From the NCBI GenBank assembly GCA_019358985.1, contig JAHHIJ010000008.1:1-64000 (forward strand): DNA of 64,000 bases, read 5' to 3'. The notes beneath the pieces were generated by a model, which worked only from the letters and a program-made list of their open reading frames with translations, searched no databases and had not been told where the DNA came from. Source of the stretch: Tolypothrix brevis GSE-NOS-MK-07-07A. Its GTDB lineage: Bacteria > Cyanobacteriota > Cyanobacteriia > Cyanobacteriales > Nostocaceae. Of this stretch, positions 54,542-63,534 are shown one piece after another (within the stretch, counting starts at the first letter, position 1; each line of letters starts with the position of its first letter). The position numbers were made by a program, and so were the translations under genes.

Positions 54542-55150
54542 ATGCCATACAGTCAATTCAGTATAGACACTGTTGAGACAACCTTGGGAATTACCATTGT
54601 GGAAACTGTGGGAATTTTTGCGGACACACCCCCAGTAGAATACGGTGATTTTTTGGCACAAACACTTAAAAAGTATATACCATTAGCATTATCTATTGGA
54701 ACTGAAAAAGCTCGTTCGGAACTAATTTTAACACCAATTCTTGTAGAACTAAAAGATATATTACAAAATCAAATTAGTTTGTTTTCCGGTCGAGAATTTA
54801 ACGTTAGTCCAGAAAAAGGTTTAACTGGTTTTTGTGACTTTCTTATTAGTAAGTCTCCAGAACAAATAATTATCAAAGCACCTGTTATCGCTTTGGTAGA
54901 AGCTAAAAATGATAATATTCAATCTGGTTTGGGACAATGCATAGCAGAAATGGTAGCCGCGCAATTATTTAATCAGCAAAAAGAAAATGAAATTAAAACA
55001 ATTTACGGTAGTGTCACCACAGGTACTAACTGGAAATTTATGCGTTTGTCTGGACAAATAATAGAAATTGATTTAAATGAATATTTTATAAATGATGTTA
55101 GAAAAATTTTAGGAATTTTAAGAAGTTTTATTGATAATGGTGATAATTAA
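54542..55150 (+). CDS. PD-(D/E)XK-like hypothetical protein
   Basis: 202 residues. GFCDFLISKSPEQ then APVIALVEAKNDN near 118: an Asp followed by ExK, the core of the PD-(D/E)XK nuclease fold. QSGLGQCIAEMVAAQLFNQQ and IYGSVTTGTNWKFMRLSGQ follow and resemble type I restriction R-subunit N-terminal regions. A nuclease or an inactive relative. The gene stands alone. Confidence 0.6.
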   Translation: MPYSQFSIDTVETTLGITIVETVGIFADTPPVEYGDFLAQTLKKYIPLALSIGTEKARSELILTPILVELKDILQNQISLFSGREFNVSPEKGLTGFCDFLISKSPEQIIIKAPVIALVEAKNDNIQSGLGQCIAEMVAAQLFNQQKENEIKTIYGSVTTGTNWKFMRLSGQIIEIDLNEYFINDVRKILGILRSFIDNGDN

Positions 55151-55488
55151 TATGGTATTTTTATCTGAATGCGTTATCCAGAACCCTTGAGACGTAGCAA
55201 TACGCTTCGGTTAAGGCAAAAGATGCAAGAGAATCGCCTTGCAATACGCTTGGTGTTAAGGCAAGAGACGCGATAAATCGCCGTCTCTACAAAGGAATTA
55301 TTATTGTAAAGACGACGATTTATCGGGTCTTTGTGATCTATAATTTTCATCAAAAAATCTTATCCGAACCATATTGAATCGCCTTGTAGAGACGGCGATT
55401 TATCGCGTCTGATCTATAATTTTGATCAAAAAACCTTATCCGAACCGTATTGAGAGACGTAGCACTGCTACGTCTCTACATTCTTGAC
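55151..55488. repeat. Gene-free region of degenerate hairpin repeats
   Basis: Repeats of CGCCTTGTAGAGACGGCGAT and TTATCGCGTCT, direct copies of TTATCCGAACC (near 55362 and 55436) and a hairpin core AGAGACGTAGC/GCTACGTCTCT (55453-55477). No gene. Confidence 0.75.
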
Positions 55489-55516
55489 AAAAAAGGGCAG
55501 GTTGAAAACCCACCCT
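55489..55516 (-). terminator. ndhD1 terminator
   Basis: On the minus strand GGGTGGG, loop TTTTCAA, CCTGCCC, then TTTTTT. Located 30 bp after the ndhD1 stop. Confidence 0.85.
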
Positions 55517-55545
55517 CAAAGTAATATTAATTGGAAATTAACTTT

Positions 55546-57120
55546 CTAATTACCAATTGCCGGCGCACTCAAAGACACCGTTGGAGCTTCTTCATGCTGT
55601 ACCAAAGTCGGCACTGAATCGCGTAATCTTGCTGTTAACTGCACAGTTGTGGAATCATACATCTGAGTCAGCAACTTAGGATAGAAACCAATGCCAATAA
55701 TTGGTATTAACAAACAAGCGATGATAAACACTTCGCGCGGTTCAGCATCGATCAAAGCTTGGTGAGAAACTAATTCTTCGTTTTCTTGCCCGTAGAAAAT
55801 TTCTCGTAGCATCGATAGCAGATAAATCGGAGTTAAAATCACCCCAACTGCCATCAAAAAGACCACGATAACTTTAAAGGTAGAGCTATAAGCATCGCTA
55901 GTGGCAAAGCCGACAAACACCATTAATTCTGCTACGAAACCGCTCATTCCTGGTAATGCTAAAGAAGCCATCGAACAAGTAGTAAACATAGCGAAAATCT
56001 TCGGCATTCTCTTACCTACACCACCCATTTCATCTAACATTAAGGTGTGTGTCCGGTCATAAGTTGCCCCTACCAAAAAGAACAAACTTGCCCCAATTAA
56101 TCCGTGGGAAACCATTTGTAAAACTGCCCCACTTAATCCCAAATCGGTAAAGGAGGCAAAACCAATTAGCACAAAACCCATGTGCGAAATTGACGAGTAG
56201 GCAATTTTCCGCTTCAGGTTGCGCTGGGCAAAGGATGTTAAGGCAGCGTAGATGATGTTAACTACCCCCAAAACCACTAACGCAGGTGCAAAATAAGCGT
56301 GAGCATCGGGTAGCATTTGGGCATTCATGCGAATTAAGGCGTAACCGCCCATTTTCAGCAAAATACCCGCTAACAACATGTGTACGGGGGCTGTGGCTTC
56401 ACCGTGGGCATCAGGTAGCCAGGTGTGCAGGGGAATGATTGGCAATTTGACAGCGTAGGCAATCAAAAAGCCAGCATACATTAAAAGTTGGAAATTTAGG
56501 GCGTAATCTTTTAGGGCAAGCGATCGCATGTCGAACGTCACCGTATCGCCGTAAAACCCCATTGTCAGGGAAGCCAGCAAAATAAACAGCGACCCGCCAG
56601 CAGTGTATAAAATAAACTTGGTCGCTGCGTATTGCCGCTTTTTACCTCCCCAAATCGACAGCAAAAAGTAAATCGGTACCAGTTCCAGTTCCCACACCAG
56701 GAAAAACAGCAGCATATCCTGAACCGCGAAAACGGCTATTTGACCGCCATACATCGCCAGAATCAGAAAGTAAAAGAGCCTGGGCTTGAGGGTCACGGGC
56801 CAAGCTGCTAAAATCGCCAGGGTAGTTATGAATCCAGTCAAAATAATTAGAGGCATGGATAAGCCATCTGCCCCTACTGACCAATTCAAATCAAGTTGCG
56901 GTACCCACGGGTAACTCTCCACCAACTGCAAATTTGGATTGGCGAAGTCGTACTGGGTATAAAAAGCCCAAACAATCAGCGCAAAATCAATCAATCCGAC
57001 AATCAGAGCGTACCAGCGCACTGTTTTGCCATCTTTATCCGGGATTATCGGTATCAGTAGTGACGCCGCTATCGGAAACAGAATAATCGTCGTCAGCCAG
57101 GGGAAATTAGCTATATTCAT
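55546..57120 (-). CDS. ndhD1: NDH-1 subunit D1 (NdhD)
   Basis: 524 residues, proton-pumping antiporter-like subunit. [60 protein letters not shown] and [20 protein letters not shown] contain the conserved Glu/Lys/His of the channel. About 14 membrane segments. ATG 57120 is preferred over the TTG/GTG codons just upstream. The D1/F1 pair belongs to the respiratory and cyclic-electron-flow NDH-1 forms. Normally directly after ndhF1; here 2.4 kb apart. Confidence 0.93.
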   Translation of the reverse strand: MNIANFPWLTTIILFPIAASLLIPIIPDKDGKTVRWYALIVGLIDFALIVWAFYTQYDFANPNLQLVESYPWVPQLDLNWSVGADGLSMPLIILTGFITTLAILAAWPVTLKPRLFYFLILAMYGGQIAVFAVQDMLLFFLVWELELVPIYFLLSIWGGKKRQYAATKFILYTAGGSLFILLASLTMGFYGDTVTFDMRSLALKDYALNFQLLMYAGFLIAYAVKLPIIPLHTWLPDAHGEATAPVHMLLAGILLKMGGYALIRMNAQMLPDAHAYFAPALVVLGVVNIIYAALTSFAQRNLKRKIAYSSISHMGFVLIGFASFTDLGLSGAVLQMVSHGLIGASLFFLVGATYDRTHTLMLDEMGGVGKRMPKIFAMFTTCSMASLALPGMSGFVAELMVFVGFATSDAYSSTFKVIVVFLMAVGVILTPIYLLSMLREIFYGQENEELVSHQALIDAEPREVFIIACLLIPIIGIGFYPKLLTQMYDSTTVQLTARLRDSVPTLVQHEEAPTVSLSAPAIGN

Positions 57121-57442
57121 CACAATCAATCTGCTATCAAAATCATGTTTGGCAAAAAGTCACTAGTTATTAACTAACAGCTTTTTGGTGATTTGGTCTT
57201 TCTCGTTAGGTTGATTTAATTAAATTGGAATCGCTCATTTTGTCTCTTAGGAGTCTCTTTTGACACTTGGGGGTGCGGTATGTGGGTTGTGATACTCCCA
57301 GTCAAGTCAAAAATTTACCCTCAAAAAGCCGCTAAAATTATAGTCTAGGAGTGCGATCGCGTAGCTCAACTCATCGCTAAAAATACATAATGCTGTTTGG
57401 TGTTGATTTGGTACAAAAAAGCATCACAGGAGAAATAACACT

Positions 57443-57706
57443 ATGATAATCGCACAAATTGAAAGCCAGATTCGTTATGTCACCAACGTAGAGGGACAAA
57501 CAACAGATGTACACGTCCCCATAGAACTTTGGCAACAGCTGATGAGTTCCATAAATTCTGATAACGTCAGTGGTTTAGCTTGGATTGATGAACAAGAGCC
57601 AAAAGCACAAATATTAGCCGATTTGCAAGAGTCTGTTCGACAAGCAGCAGTAGGACAAACTTTCCCAGTTTCACAGCTTTGGGACTACAGTAGGCGATTT
57701 GATTGA
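57443..57706 (+). CDS. Small hypothetical protein, antitoxin-like
   Basis: 87 residues, AGGAG ribosome-binding site in front of ATG 57443. Strand-rich start (IESQIRYVTNVEGQTTDVHV), helical end (AQILADLQESVRQAAVGQTF). Resembles small cyanobacterial antitoxin-like proteins, but no toxin partner follows, so the assignment is weak. Sits in the ndhD1-ndhF1 insertion. Confidence 0.5.
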   Translation: MIIAQIESQIRYVTNVEGQTTDVHVPIELWQQLMSSINSDNVSGLAWIDEQEPKAQILADLQESVRQAAVGQTFPVSQLWDYSRRFD

Positions 57707-57754
57707 GTTTTTTTAGTAAAATAGACAGGGAAAGTTGATAAGGGAAATTCGATT

Positions 57755-57985
57755 ATGTCATCTCCAGCGATCGCTACTGTAATTAAGATGATGGAATCTT
57801 TATCTGAAGATGTGCAAGAAAGAGTTGCAGAACATCTTGGAGAGTACCTGGAAGATTTGCAAGATGAATTGAAATGGGATAAATCATTTAATAAAACTCA
57901 ACAACAACTGATTGCATCTGCCCAATCTGCTAAAAGAGAGATTGCAGAAGGACTTGCGAAACCAATGAACTATGAAAAGTTATGA
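57755..57985 (+). CDS. Antitoxin of a RelBE/ParDE-type pair
   Basis: 76 residues, helical: TVIKMMESLSEDVQERVAEH, LGEYLEDLQDELKWDKSFNK. Its stop codon overlaps the toxin start (ATGA). Such short helical proteins with an N-terminal dimerisation and C-terminal toxin-binding tail are typical. Confidence 0.75.
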   Translation: MSSPAIATVIKMMESLSEDVQERVAEHLGEYLEDLQDELKWDKSFNKTQQQLIASAQSAKREIAEGLAKPMNYEKL

Positions 57986-58245
57986 AGTCTGCAACTCTTC
58001 CTTCTTTTTGGGATAAATATCAGTCTCTTGAAAAGCAAGTTAGACAGAGTGCGAGAAAAGCTTATCAGTTATGGAGAGAAAATCCTTTTCATCCGTCTTT
58101 GCATTTCAAATGTATAAATAACGAGGAAAATATTTGGTCTGTCAGAATAACTCGCAATTATCGAGCAATTGGGGTTTTGGAGGGTGATACAGTTACATGG
58201 TTCTGGATAGGTAGCCATGACGATTATGAGAGCTTTTTTTCATAG
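57982..58245 (+). CDS. RelE/ParE-type toxin
   Basis: 87 residues. Pattern SFWDKYQSLEKQVRQSARKA, HPSLHFKCINNEENIWSVRI, TRNYRAIGVLEGDTVTWFWI, GSHDDYESFF is the ParE/RelE fold (SVRI..YRA...WFWIGSHDDY). ATG overlaps antitoxin by 4 bp. Either mRNA cleavage or gyrase inhibition is possible. Confidence 0.85.
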   Translation: MKSATLPSFWDKYQSLEKQVRQSARKAYQLWRENPFHPSLHFKCINNEENIWSVRITRNYRAIGVLEGDTVTWFWIGSHDDYESFFS

Positions 58246-58352
58246 CGCGATCGCTCTTTTATTTACCACTTATAATAAAATTCCATATTTTATATATTAG
58301 TAGTTTTTCTATATCATAAAAATCCTTAAATGTCAATTCAATAAATAATGTA

Positions 58353-58464
58353 ATAGAATTGAGCGCGACCGTTTTCTAGGTACTTTAGACCTTCACCTCT
58401 GAGAAGGGTGCAAAAACCTGTGAGGTTAACGACATCATCGACAACGTAGAAGTCAACTTCCATT
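58353..58464 (-). pseudogene. Duplicated 3' fragment of ndhF1
   Basis: 112 bp closely match the end of ndhF1 (59548-59668). On the minus strand it would encode VVNLTGFCTLLRGEGLKYLE then NGRAQF, versus VNLTGFFTLVSGEGLKYLE. No start, no full gene. Confidence 0.85.
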
Positions 58465-58870
58465 ACTGGTCTTAGCTTTTAAATAGAGAAAGCGCGATCG
58501 CAAAGCTTACCTTAAGCGATCGCTTCTTGACGAAATTTACATAGGACTTACGCACTGTTTAAGATTTTTGCGTCGAACTATTCCCAACGGAGGTTTTGAG
58601 ATTATGTTTGAAGCGCCAGATGATGTAAAAGAAGACTTTAATCTTTAACAAAATTTGGAGGTTTAAGTAAAGAGTAACTATCAAGTAGCGCGTTTTGTGT
58701 TGGAGTAAAATCCCCGTTACAAAACGTAATTGCTGTCTTCTCTACGAGACGCGCAAGGGACGTAGCGGGGCTGCGCCCCGCTACGAATTGTTTTAATTCC
58801 AGTCGAGTACGAAAATCTGGTTTTTTATCATCTTGTTACAGTTTGCCCTCAACGGGTTTGCAAAATGTTT
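58465..58870. other. Gene-free repeat region in the ndh insertion
   Basis: Contains a solo AGGACTTACGCA end (58543-58554), a palindrome CGTAGCGGGGCTGCGCCCCG followed by CTACG (58761-58785) and a 14-codon frame at 58604 with GGAGG upstream that is too short to support. Confidence 0.6.
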
Positions 58871-59053
58871 TTAGCTTGCTTGCAGTCGTTTGGGTAACTT
58901 TGTTTCAATCTCTTCTGCTGATATTTTTACTCGTCCTGGAACTGCCCGTAACATATCTACATATTTGTGAAAGGCTTCAATATCTTGAGGGTTACGGCGT
59001 ACATATACTAGTAGTTCTTGGCGAGTCATTCCTTCAAAATTTGATTCCGTCAT
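58871..59053 (-). CDS. Small protein, DUF6887-like
   Basis: 60 residues: MTRQELLVYVRRNPQDIEAF, HKYVDMLRAVPGRVKISAEE. Fits the small cyanobacterial family DUF6887 from memory; function unknown. Its start overlaps the upstream gene by 20 bp, as expected for the known pair with DUF6888. Confidence 0.65.
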   Translation of the reverse strand: MTESNFEGMTRQELLVYVRRNPQDIEAFHKYVDMLRAVPGRVKISAEEIETKLPKRLQAS

Positions 59054-59222
59054 ACGTTAATCCCCCATCAATGTCGATTTCTATTTCTATTGTCTCTTCA
59101 ACAATAATGTAGATGCAACGTGTTCGTTCATCTAACCGAGTCATGTTAATTGCTTTTAACAGATTGCTAGTTTGTACGCACACTCGGTATAACGATTTAA
59201 GTTGAGCTATTGTTGGTTCCAT
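59034..59222 (-). CDS. Small protein, DUF6888-like
   Basis: 62 residues from ATG 59222 (EPTIAQLKSLYRVCVQTSNL, NMTRLDERTRCIYIIVEETI). The Q-x-S-LYRV...RLDER pattern resembles DUF6888. A further in-frame ATG at 59234 is possible. Translationally coupled to the next gene. Role unknown; pairs of this kind are dispersed in cyanobacteria, possibly as toxin-antitoxin. Confidence 0.65.
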   Translation of the reverse strand: MEPTIAQLKSLYRVCVQTSNLLKAINMTRLDERTRCIYIIVEETIEIEIDIDGGLTYDGIKF

Positions 59223-59469
59223 TAATTTCTTCAATTTTTAGTCAGAATCAAAAACCACATTACATGAATCACATCTGCGGAATGTGGGTTTAATTGCTGA
59301 CTATTAGCTTTCAAAAAACACTTGGTGTAAAGATTATGTAGAAAGGGCAGTTATAAACCGCATTTACACAGGCAAAACCCGCTTGCGCGGGTTAAAAAAT
59401 CTTAATTTTCTCTTAAGCTCTGTTTGTGTAGCTACGAATTCTATTCGCTAGGGCTTAAGTTGATACGTA

Positions 59470-59491
59470 GGGGTGGACGATCGCCCACCCC
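59470..59491 (-). terminator. ndhF1 hairpin
   Basis: On the minus strand GGGGTGGGCGATCGTCCACC then CC: an almost perfect palindrome 9 bp after the ndhF1 stop containing CGATCG, without a T-run. Confidence 0.5.
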
Positions 59492-59499
59492 GATTAAAA

Positions 59500-61581
59500 T
59501 TAGGTAACACCAAAGACAATCACTAAGCCCAAAACAGCTCCAAATACAATCAAGGCATAGAATTGAGCGCGACCGTTTTCTAGGTACTTCAAACCTTCAC
59601 CACTAACTAGGGTGAAAAAGCCTGTGAGGTTAACAGCACCATCGACTACACGGAAGTCAACTTCCATAACTTGTCTGGCTACGCGACGCAAGCCGAGGAC
59701 AAAGTAACGATGGTAAATGTCATCAAAGTACCACTTGTTAAGGGATAGCTCGTAAAGCGGTTTGATTTTTTGGGCGATCGCACTAGGGTCAATTTTGCGC
59801 GACAAATACATCAGCGAAGCCAATGTAATCCCAATCAAAGCGATTCCCACTGAATTTCCCGCCATAATGTAAAATTCCGTCGGGTTGAACTCGGCGGTTT
59901 TTTCCATCACTTCGGCGAGGGTTTCGCTGGGAGGAAAGATAAATTGCTCAAAGTAGTTGGCGTAAGGTGTTCCCACCAAGCCAATCAACATTGAAGGAAT
60001 CGCCAACACCACTAAAGGCAAAGTCATTGTCCACGGCGACTCGTGGGGAGAATCGCTATGATGCCCATGAGTATCATGTGCCTGTAATTCGCCATGTTTC
60101 ATCGCCCCAGGACCATAAACAGGGGTTGCTGCTGCTTCTGTCTCTAATTCCAGAACGATTGTGGCTGCTTTTTTGAGTTTCTGCTTGATTTTCTGGTCAT
60201 TGCCTCTAAAGCTACCTTCAAATGTAGAGAAATACATTCTAAACATATAAAAAGCAGTAATGCCGGCAGTTAACCAGCCGACAAACCAAAGAAGCGGGCT
60301 AGCTTGAAAAGCTTCTCCCAAAATTTCATCTTTTGACCAGAAACCTGCAAAAGGTGGGATACCGGAAATTGCCAAGCAACCGATAAAGAAGGTAATTGCG
60401 GTAAATGGCATGTACTTCCGCAGTCCCCCCATCAAGCGCATATCCTGCGCCAAAACGGGGTCATGACCAACGACGCCTTCCATCCCGTGAATGACTGAAC
60501 CAGAACCTAAGAACAGCATCGCTTTGAAATAAGCGTGAGTCATCAGGTGGAAAAGTCCGGCAGAGTAAGCACCTACTCCCATCGCCATCACCATGTAACC
60601 GAGTTGGGAGATAGTGGAGTAAGCTAAACCCTTTTTGATGTCGTTTTGGGTTATGGCAATTGTTGCTCCCAAAAAGGCGGTGAATGCCCCAGTGTAGGCA
60701 ATTACGTTCATTGCCGCTGGGACGTGTTCAAAGACTGGGTACATCCGAGCGATGAGGAAAACACCCGCCGCCACCATCGTTGCTGCGTGGATTAAGGCAG
60801 AAATGGGGGTGGGACCTTCCATCGCGTCTGGCAGCCACACATGCAAAGGGAATTGGGCTGATTTGGCAACCGGACCCAAGAAGACTAAAATCGCAAACAA
60901 GATGGCGAGGGCATTGCTGATGGAACCTGATTCTACAAGTTGTGCGAGGCGATCGCCCATCACCTGAAAATCAAAGCTTCCTGTCGCCCAGTAAAGCCCT
61001 AAAATACCCAACAGCAAACCAAAGTCACCCACGCGGTTGGTGACAAATGCTTTTTGTGCTGCATCTGCTGCTGACTTGCGATCGTACCAAAAGCCGACCA
61101 GCAAGTAAGAACACATCCCGACTAGTTCCCAGAATATATAAATCTGGACTAAGTTGGGGCTGACCACCAAACCCAGCATTGAAGAGCCAAATAAGCTGAG
61201 ATAGGCGTAAAACCTTACATATCCTGGATCGTGAGCCATGTAGCCATCGGTATACACCATGACCAAGAAGGCTACCGTTGTCACAATCACCAGCATCAGG
61301 GCTGTTAGGTGGTCAATAGTGTAGCCCATGTTCAGGTGAAAATTGCCTGCTGCCGCCCATTCTATAGTGCGGATATAAGGCGCATGTCCTTGAATTTGGC
61401 TCCACAGCAAGACAAACGACAGCCCCATTGCTATCCCCACTAGGGAGATAATGAATGCCGCGTTTAGCTTTCTGGCTGCGTTTGTCACCTGATTCATCGA
61501 GATTAACCCTAGACCGACCAGCATTGCTCCTAAAAGAGGTAATACCGGAATCAGCCAGGCATACTGATAGATAACTTCCAT
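59500..61581 (-). CDS. ndhF1: NDH-1 subunit F1 (NdhF)
   Basis: 693 residues, proton-pumping subunit with 16 predicted membrane segments. Conserved IFWELVGMCSYLLVGFWYDR, PLHVWLPDAMEGPTPISALI, HAATMVAAGVFLIARMYPVF and KGLAYSTISQLGYMVMAMGV. The C-terminal region has the long lateral helix and EFNPTEFYIMAGNSVG of NdhF1. ATG 61581 (a GTG precedes directly). It works with ndhD1 in NDH-1L. A duplicated fragment of its tail lies at 58353. Confidence 0.94.
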   Translation of the reverse strand: MEVIYQYAWLIPVLPLLGAMLVGLGLISMNQVTNAARKLNAAFIISLVGIAMGLSFVLLWSQIQGHAPYIRTIEWAAAGNFHLNMGYTIDHLTALMLVIVTTVAFLVMVYTDGYMAHDPGYVRFYAYLSLFGSSMLGLVVSPNLVQIYIFWELVGMCSYLLVGFWYDRKSAADAAQKAFVTNRVGDFGLLLGILGLYWATGSFDFQVMGDRLAQLVESGSISNALAILFAILVFLGPVAKSAQFPLHVWLPDAMEGPTPISALIHAATMVAAGVFLIARMYPVFEHVPAAMNVIAYTGAFTAFLGATIAITQNDIKKGLAYSTISQLGYMVMAMGVGAYSAGLFHLMTHAYFKAMLFLGSGSVIHGMEGVVGHDPVLAQDMRLMGGLRKYMPFTAITFFIGCLAISGIPPFAGFWSKDEILGEAFQASPLLWFVGWLTAGITAFYMFRMYFSTFEGSFRGNDQKIKQKLKKAATIVLELETEAAATPVYGPGAMKHGELQAHDTHGHHSDSPHESPWTMTLPLVVLAIPSMLIGLVGTPYANYFEQFIFPPSETLAEVMEKTAEFNPTEFYIMAGNSVGIALIGITLASLMYLSRKIDPSAIAQKIKPLYELSLNKWYFDDIYHRYFVLGLRRVARQVMEVDFRVVDGAVNLTGFFTLVSGEGLKYLENGRAQFYALIVFGAVLGLVIVFGVT

Positions 61582-61689
61582 CACTGACGCCTACATTTAT
61601 AATTCTTTACGTTTGCTTTTGACAGTTTTGCCCAAAGGCATCTGTCCTGGTCGCAACTGTTAATAATTGTGACACACACCTTTTAGCAT

Positions 61690-61722
61690 AAAATACCCCA
61701 CCTGATGGTTGTTAGGTGAGGT
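61690..61722 (-). terminator. Terminator after the thioredoxin gene
   Basis: On the minus strand CCTCACCT, loop, AGGTGGGG, then TATTTTATGC. 8-bp stem, about 95 bp past the stop codon, just before ndhF1 on the same strand. Confidence 0.5.
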
Positions 61723-61816
61723 AGTTAAGCATGGTTTTAGATTTGGTCAATAATTAATGGTCTATAGTCCATAGTTCAAAGCTTTTTGACTGTTAACTAT
61801 TGACTATTGACTTCTT

Positions 61817-62203
61817 TCATGCTGTCCGACAGCCTAAATCAACTATTTTTGGGGTACTGTAGGTTTTTGGGCGATTGGTATAACTAACTTTAATTTTTTC
61901 TAGAGCTTGACGTAAATCGTCTCGTCCACGAAAACAGTCTAAACGCTCCCGGACGATACCATTTTCAATCAACAGTAAGGTTGGCAGTGATTTTAGCCGA
62001 TAAGTGGTAGAAAGTTTAAAATTTTGATCGGCGTTAACTCCAACCAATTTTATTTCTTCGCCACATTGAGTTTTAAACTGCAACAACAGCGGCTGTATTA
62101 TACGACATAAGCCGCACCAAGGCGCTTCAAAATTTACTAAAACAGGAATTGGAGATTCTAAAACTTCTTGATTAAATGTCCGATCGCTGACCAACAACAC
62201 CAT
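61817..62203 (-). CDS. Thioredoxin-like protein with CGLC motif
   Basis: 128 residues. Thioredoxin fold: VLVNFEAPWCGLCRIIQPLL has the redox-active CxxC (CGLC instead of CGPC), YRLKSLPTLLLIENGIVRER has the cis-Pro. A C-terminal extension of about 20 residues (NRPKTYSTPKIVDLGCRTA) with a third Cys is unusual. A general disulphide reductase of divergent type; partner unknown. Confidence 0.88.
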   Translation of the reverse strand: MVLLVSDRTFNQEVLESPIPVLVNFEAPWCGLCRIIQPLLLQFKTQCGEEIKLVGVNADQNFKLSTTYRLKSLPTLLLIENGIVRERLDCFRGRDDLRQALEKIKVSYTNRPKTYSTPKIVDLGCRTA

Positions 62204-62594
62204 GATGCCTCTATAATTACAGGGTTTTTATATCAAACTAGCCATCAGCAGAAGTATTTGGCAAGGAATACGGTTCTGCAAATAGACTGTTCCAGGGTAC
62301 AAATAATTATCCGAAAAACAAGCGCGTTTGTTGTTGCGCTGAGAAAAAAGCCAGCGCGAGGCTTTCACGGTGGCTTTTTTAGATTTTCAACTCCTGACTG
62401 CCCCTGGGGAGAGATTTTAAACTGTTTTGTCATTTAGTTTGTAATGAAGGTAATTGAAGCTTCAATTACTACCTTTTCTAAATCTCGCTTTTGATATTAC
62501 GTCCCCCAATGACATCTGCACTCCCACTAATGCTACGGGGAATTGGATAGCAATTGAGAAGATTAAATCTTCATCTTCTGCTATTAGGGTGTAC
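62204..62594. other. Intergenic region with terminator only
   Basis: 391 bp. Apart from the terminator at 62344-62380, no gene, repeat or conserved motif is seen. Confidence 0.4.
62344..62380 (-). terminator. Bidirectional terminator after the NnrU-family gene
   Basis: AAAAAAGCCA (62344-62353) and TGGCTTTTTT (62371-62380) pair around a GC-rich loop. The minus orientation gives stem plus T6, 215 bp after the NnrU-family stop. Confidence 0.6.
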
Positions 62595-63317
62595 CTAAAA
62601 TAACCATTGTACCTTACTACTTGCTTCAAGCAATAGGGGGTGTGACCACCAAAGTAGACCGATAAAACCAGCGACTCCTAAATAAGCCAGGCGGAGAAAT
62701 TCTTGCCATTTAAGAGATTGACGGCGATCCAGAACAGCTAAAAAAGGAATAATTGAAGTTCGCTGTTTGACGATTTCAAAGGCTTCACCGTAACGCGATC
62801 GCATACGCCGATCGCCATGCCAAACTCCAAATAAGTGGTGTAACACCAATCCCACTGAGGTAACAAGAGTAAAGCTTGTACCGAGCCAGAGGGTATGAGC
62901 AACACACCAAATTATCTGCCCAACCATCTGCGGATGACGGGTAATCCGAATAATGCCCGTTTCGTAGAGGTGGACGGAGGGCTTTTGAATGGCAGCAATT
63001 TCTAGTAGATTGAATGTAGCTGGATACAAAAACAAAAACGAAATCGCTGAAAGCACCCAAACTACTGGCTTGATTCCTGGCACACCTTGGAGTTGCCAAA
63101 GTTGCCAGCCATCATAACGGTGGTTAATAAAGTAAACGATTAAAATTACAGCTAAAGGCAAGCTGAGTAACGCAAAGAATACGCGATAGAGCCTTGGTCC
63201 AATTTGTTTTTCGGCATACGGACGCAAAGCTGCTCCTCCACTGTGAGCGATCGCAAAAACTATTTGTAACCCCAGCATGACAAAATGACTGTTGGTTAAC
63301 CAAGTGCTCAACATCAT
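62595..63317 (-). CDS. NnrU-family membrane protein (Z-ISO-like)
   Basis: 240 residues, six to seven membrane segments. ITRHPQMVGQIIWCVAHTLW and HHLFGVWHGDRRMRSRYGEA carry the His-rich motif of NnrU/15-cis-zeta-carotene isomerase (Z-ISO) proteins, which bind haem in Z-ISO. A role in carotenoid isomerisation is possible but not demonstrated here; the neighbour of an RbcR-type regulator supports a plastid-like cluster. Confidence 0.75.
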   Translation of the reverse strand: MMLSTWLTNSHFVMLGLQIVFAIAHSGGAALRPYAEKQIGPRLYRVFFALLSLPLAVILIVYFINHRYDGWQLWQLQGVPGIKPVVWVLSAISFLFLYPATFNLLEIAAIQKPSVHLYETGIIRITRHPQMVGQIIWCVAHTLWLGTSFTLVTSVGLVLHHLFGVWHGDRRMRSRYGEAFEIVKQRTSIIPFLAVLDRRQSLKWQEFLRLAYLGVAGFIGLLWWSHPLLLEASSKVQWLF

Positions 63318-63534
63318 ATAAACAGGTGAAGTAATTTAAAGAAAACGCCCATTAAGTACAACCAATACCACAAAGTATTCAAAAGGGGACTTTCGTCAAG
63401 ATGTTGTGCTACTGTCTTTTTCGATTAAAGCTCCAAGTTTAAGATGCAATAAATTGCATTCGCCGTTTTTTGGTGAAATACTAGTTTTTTGCTCTATAAC
63501 TGCTCATGCTCATGGATTTTGTGGGTTTAGCCTT

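Noticed and set aside
58604-58648. A 14-codon frame with good ribosome-binding site
   Set aside because: Too short to support; possibly the start of a lost gene.
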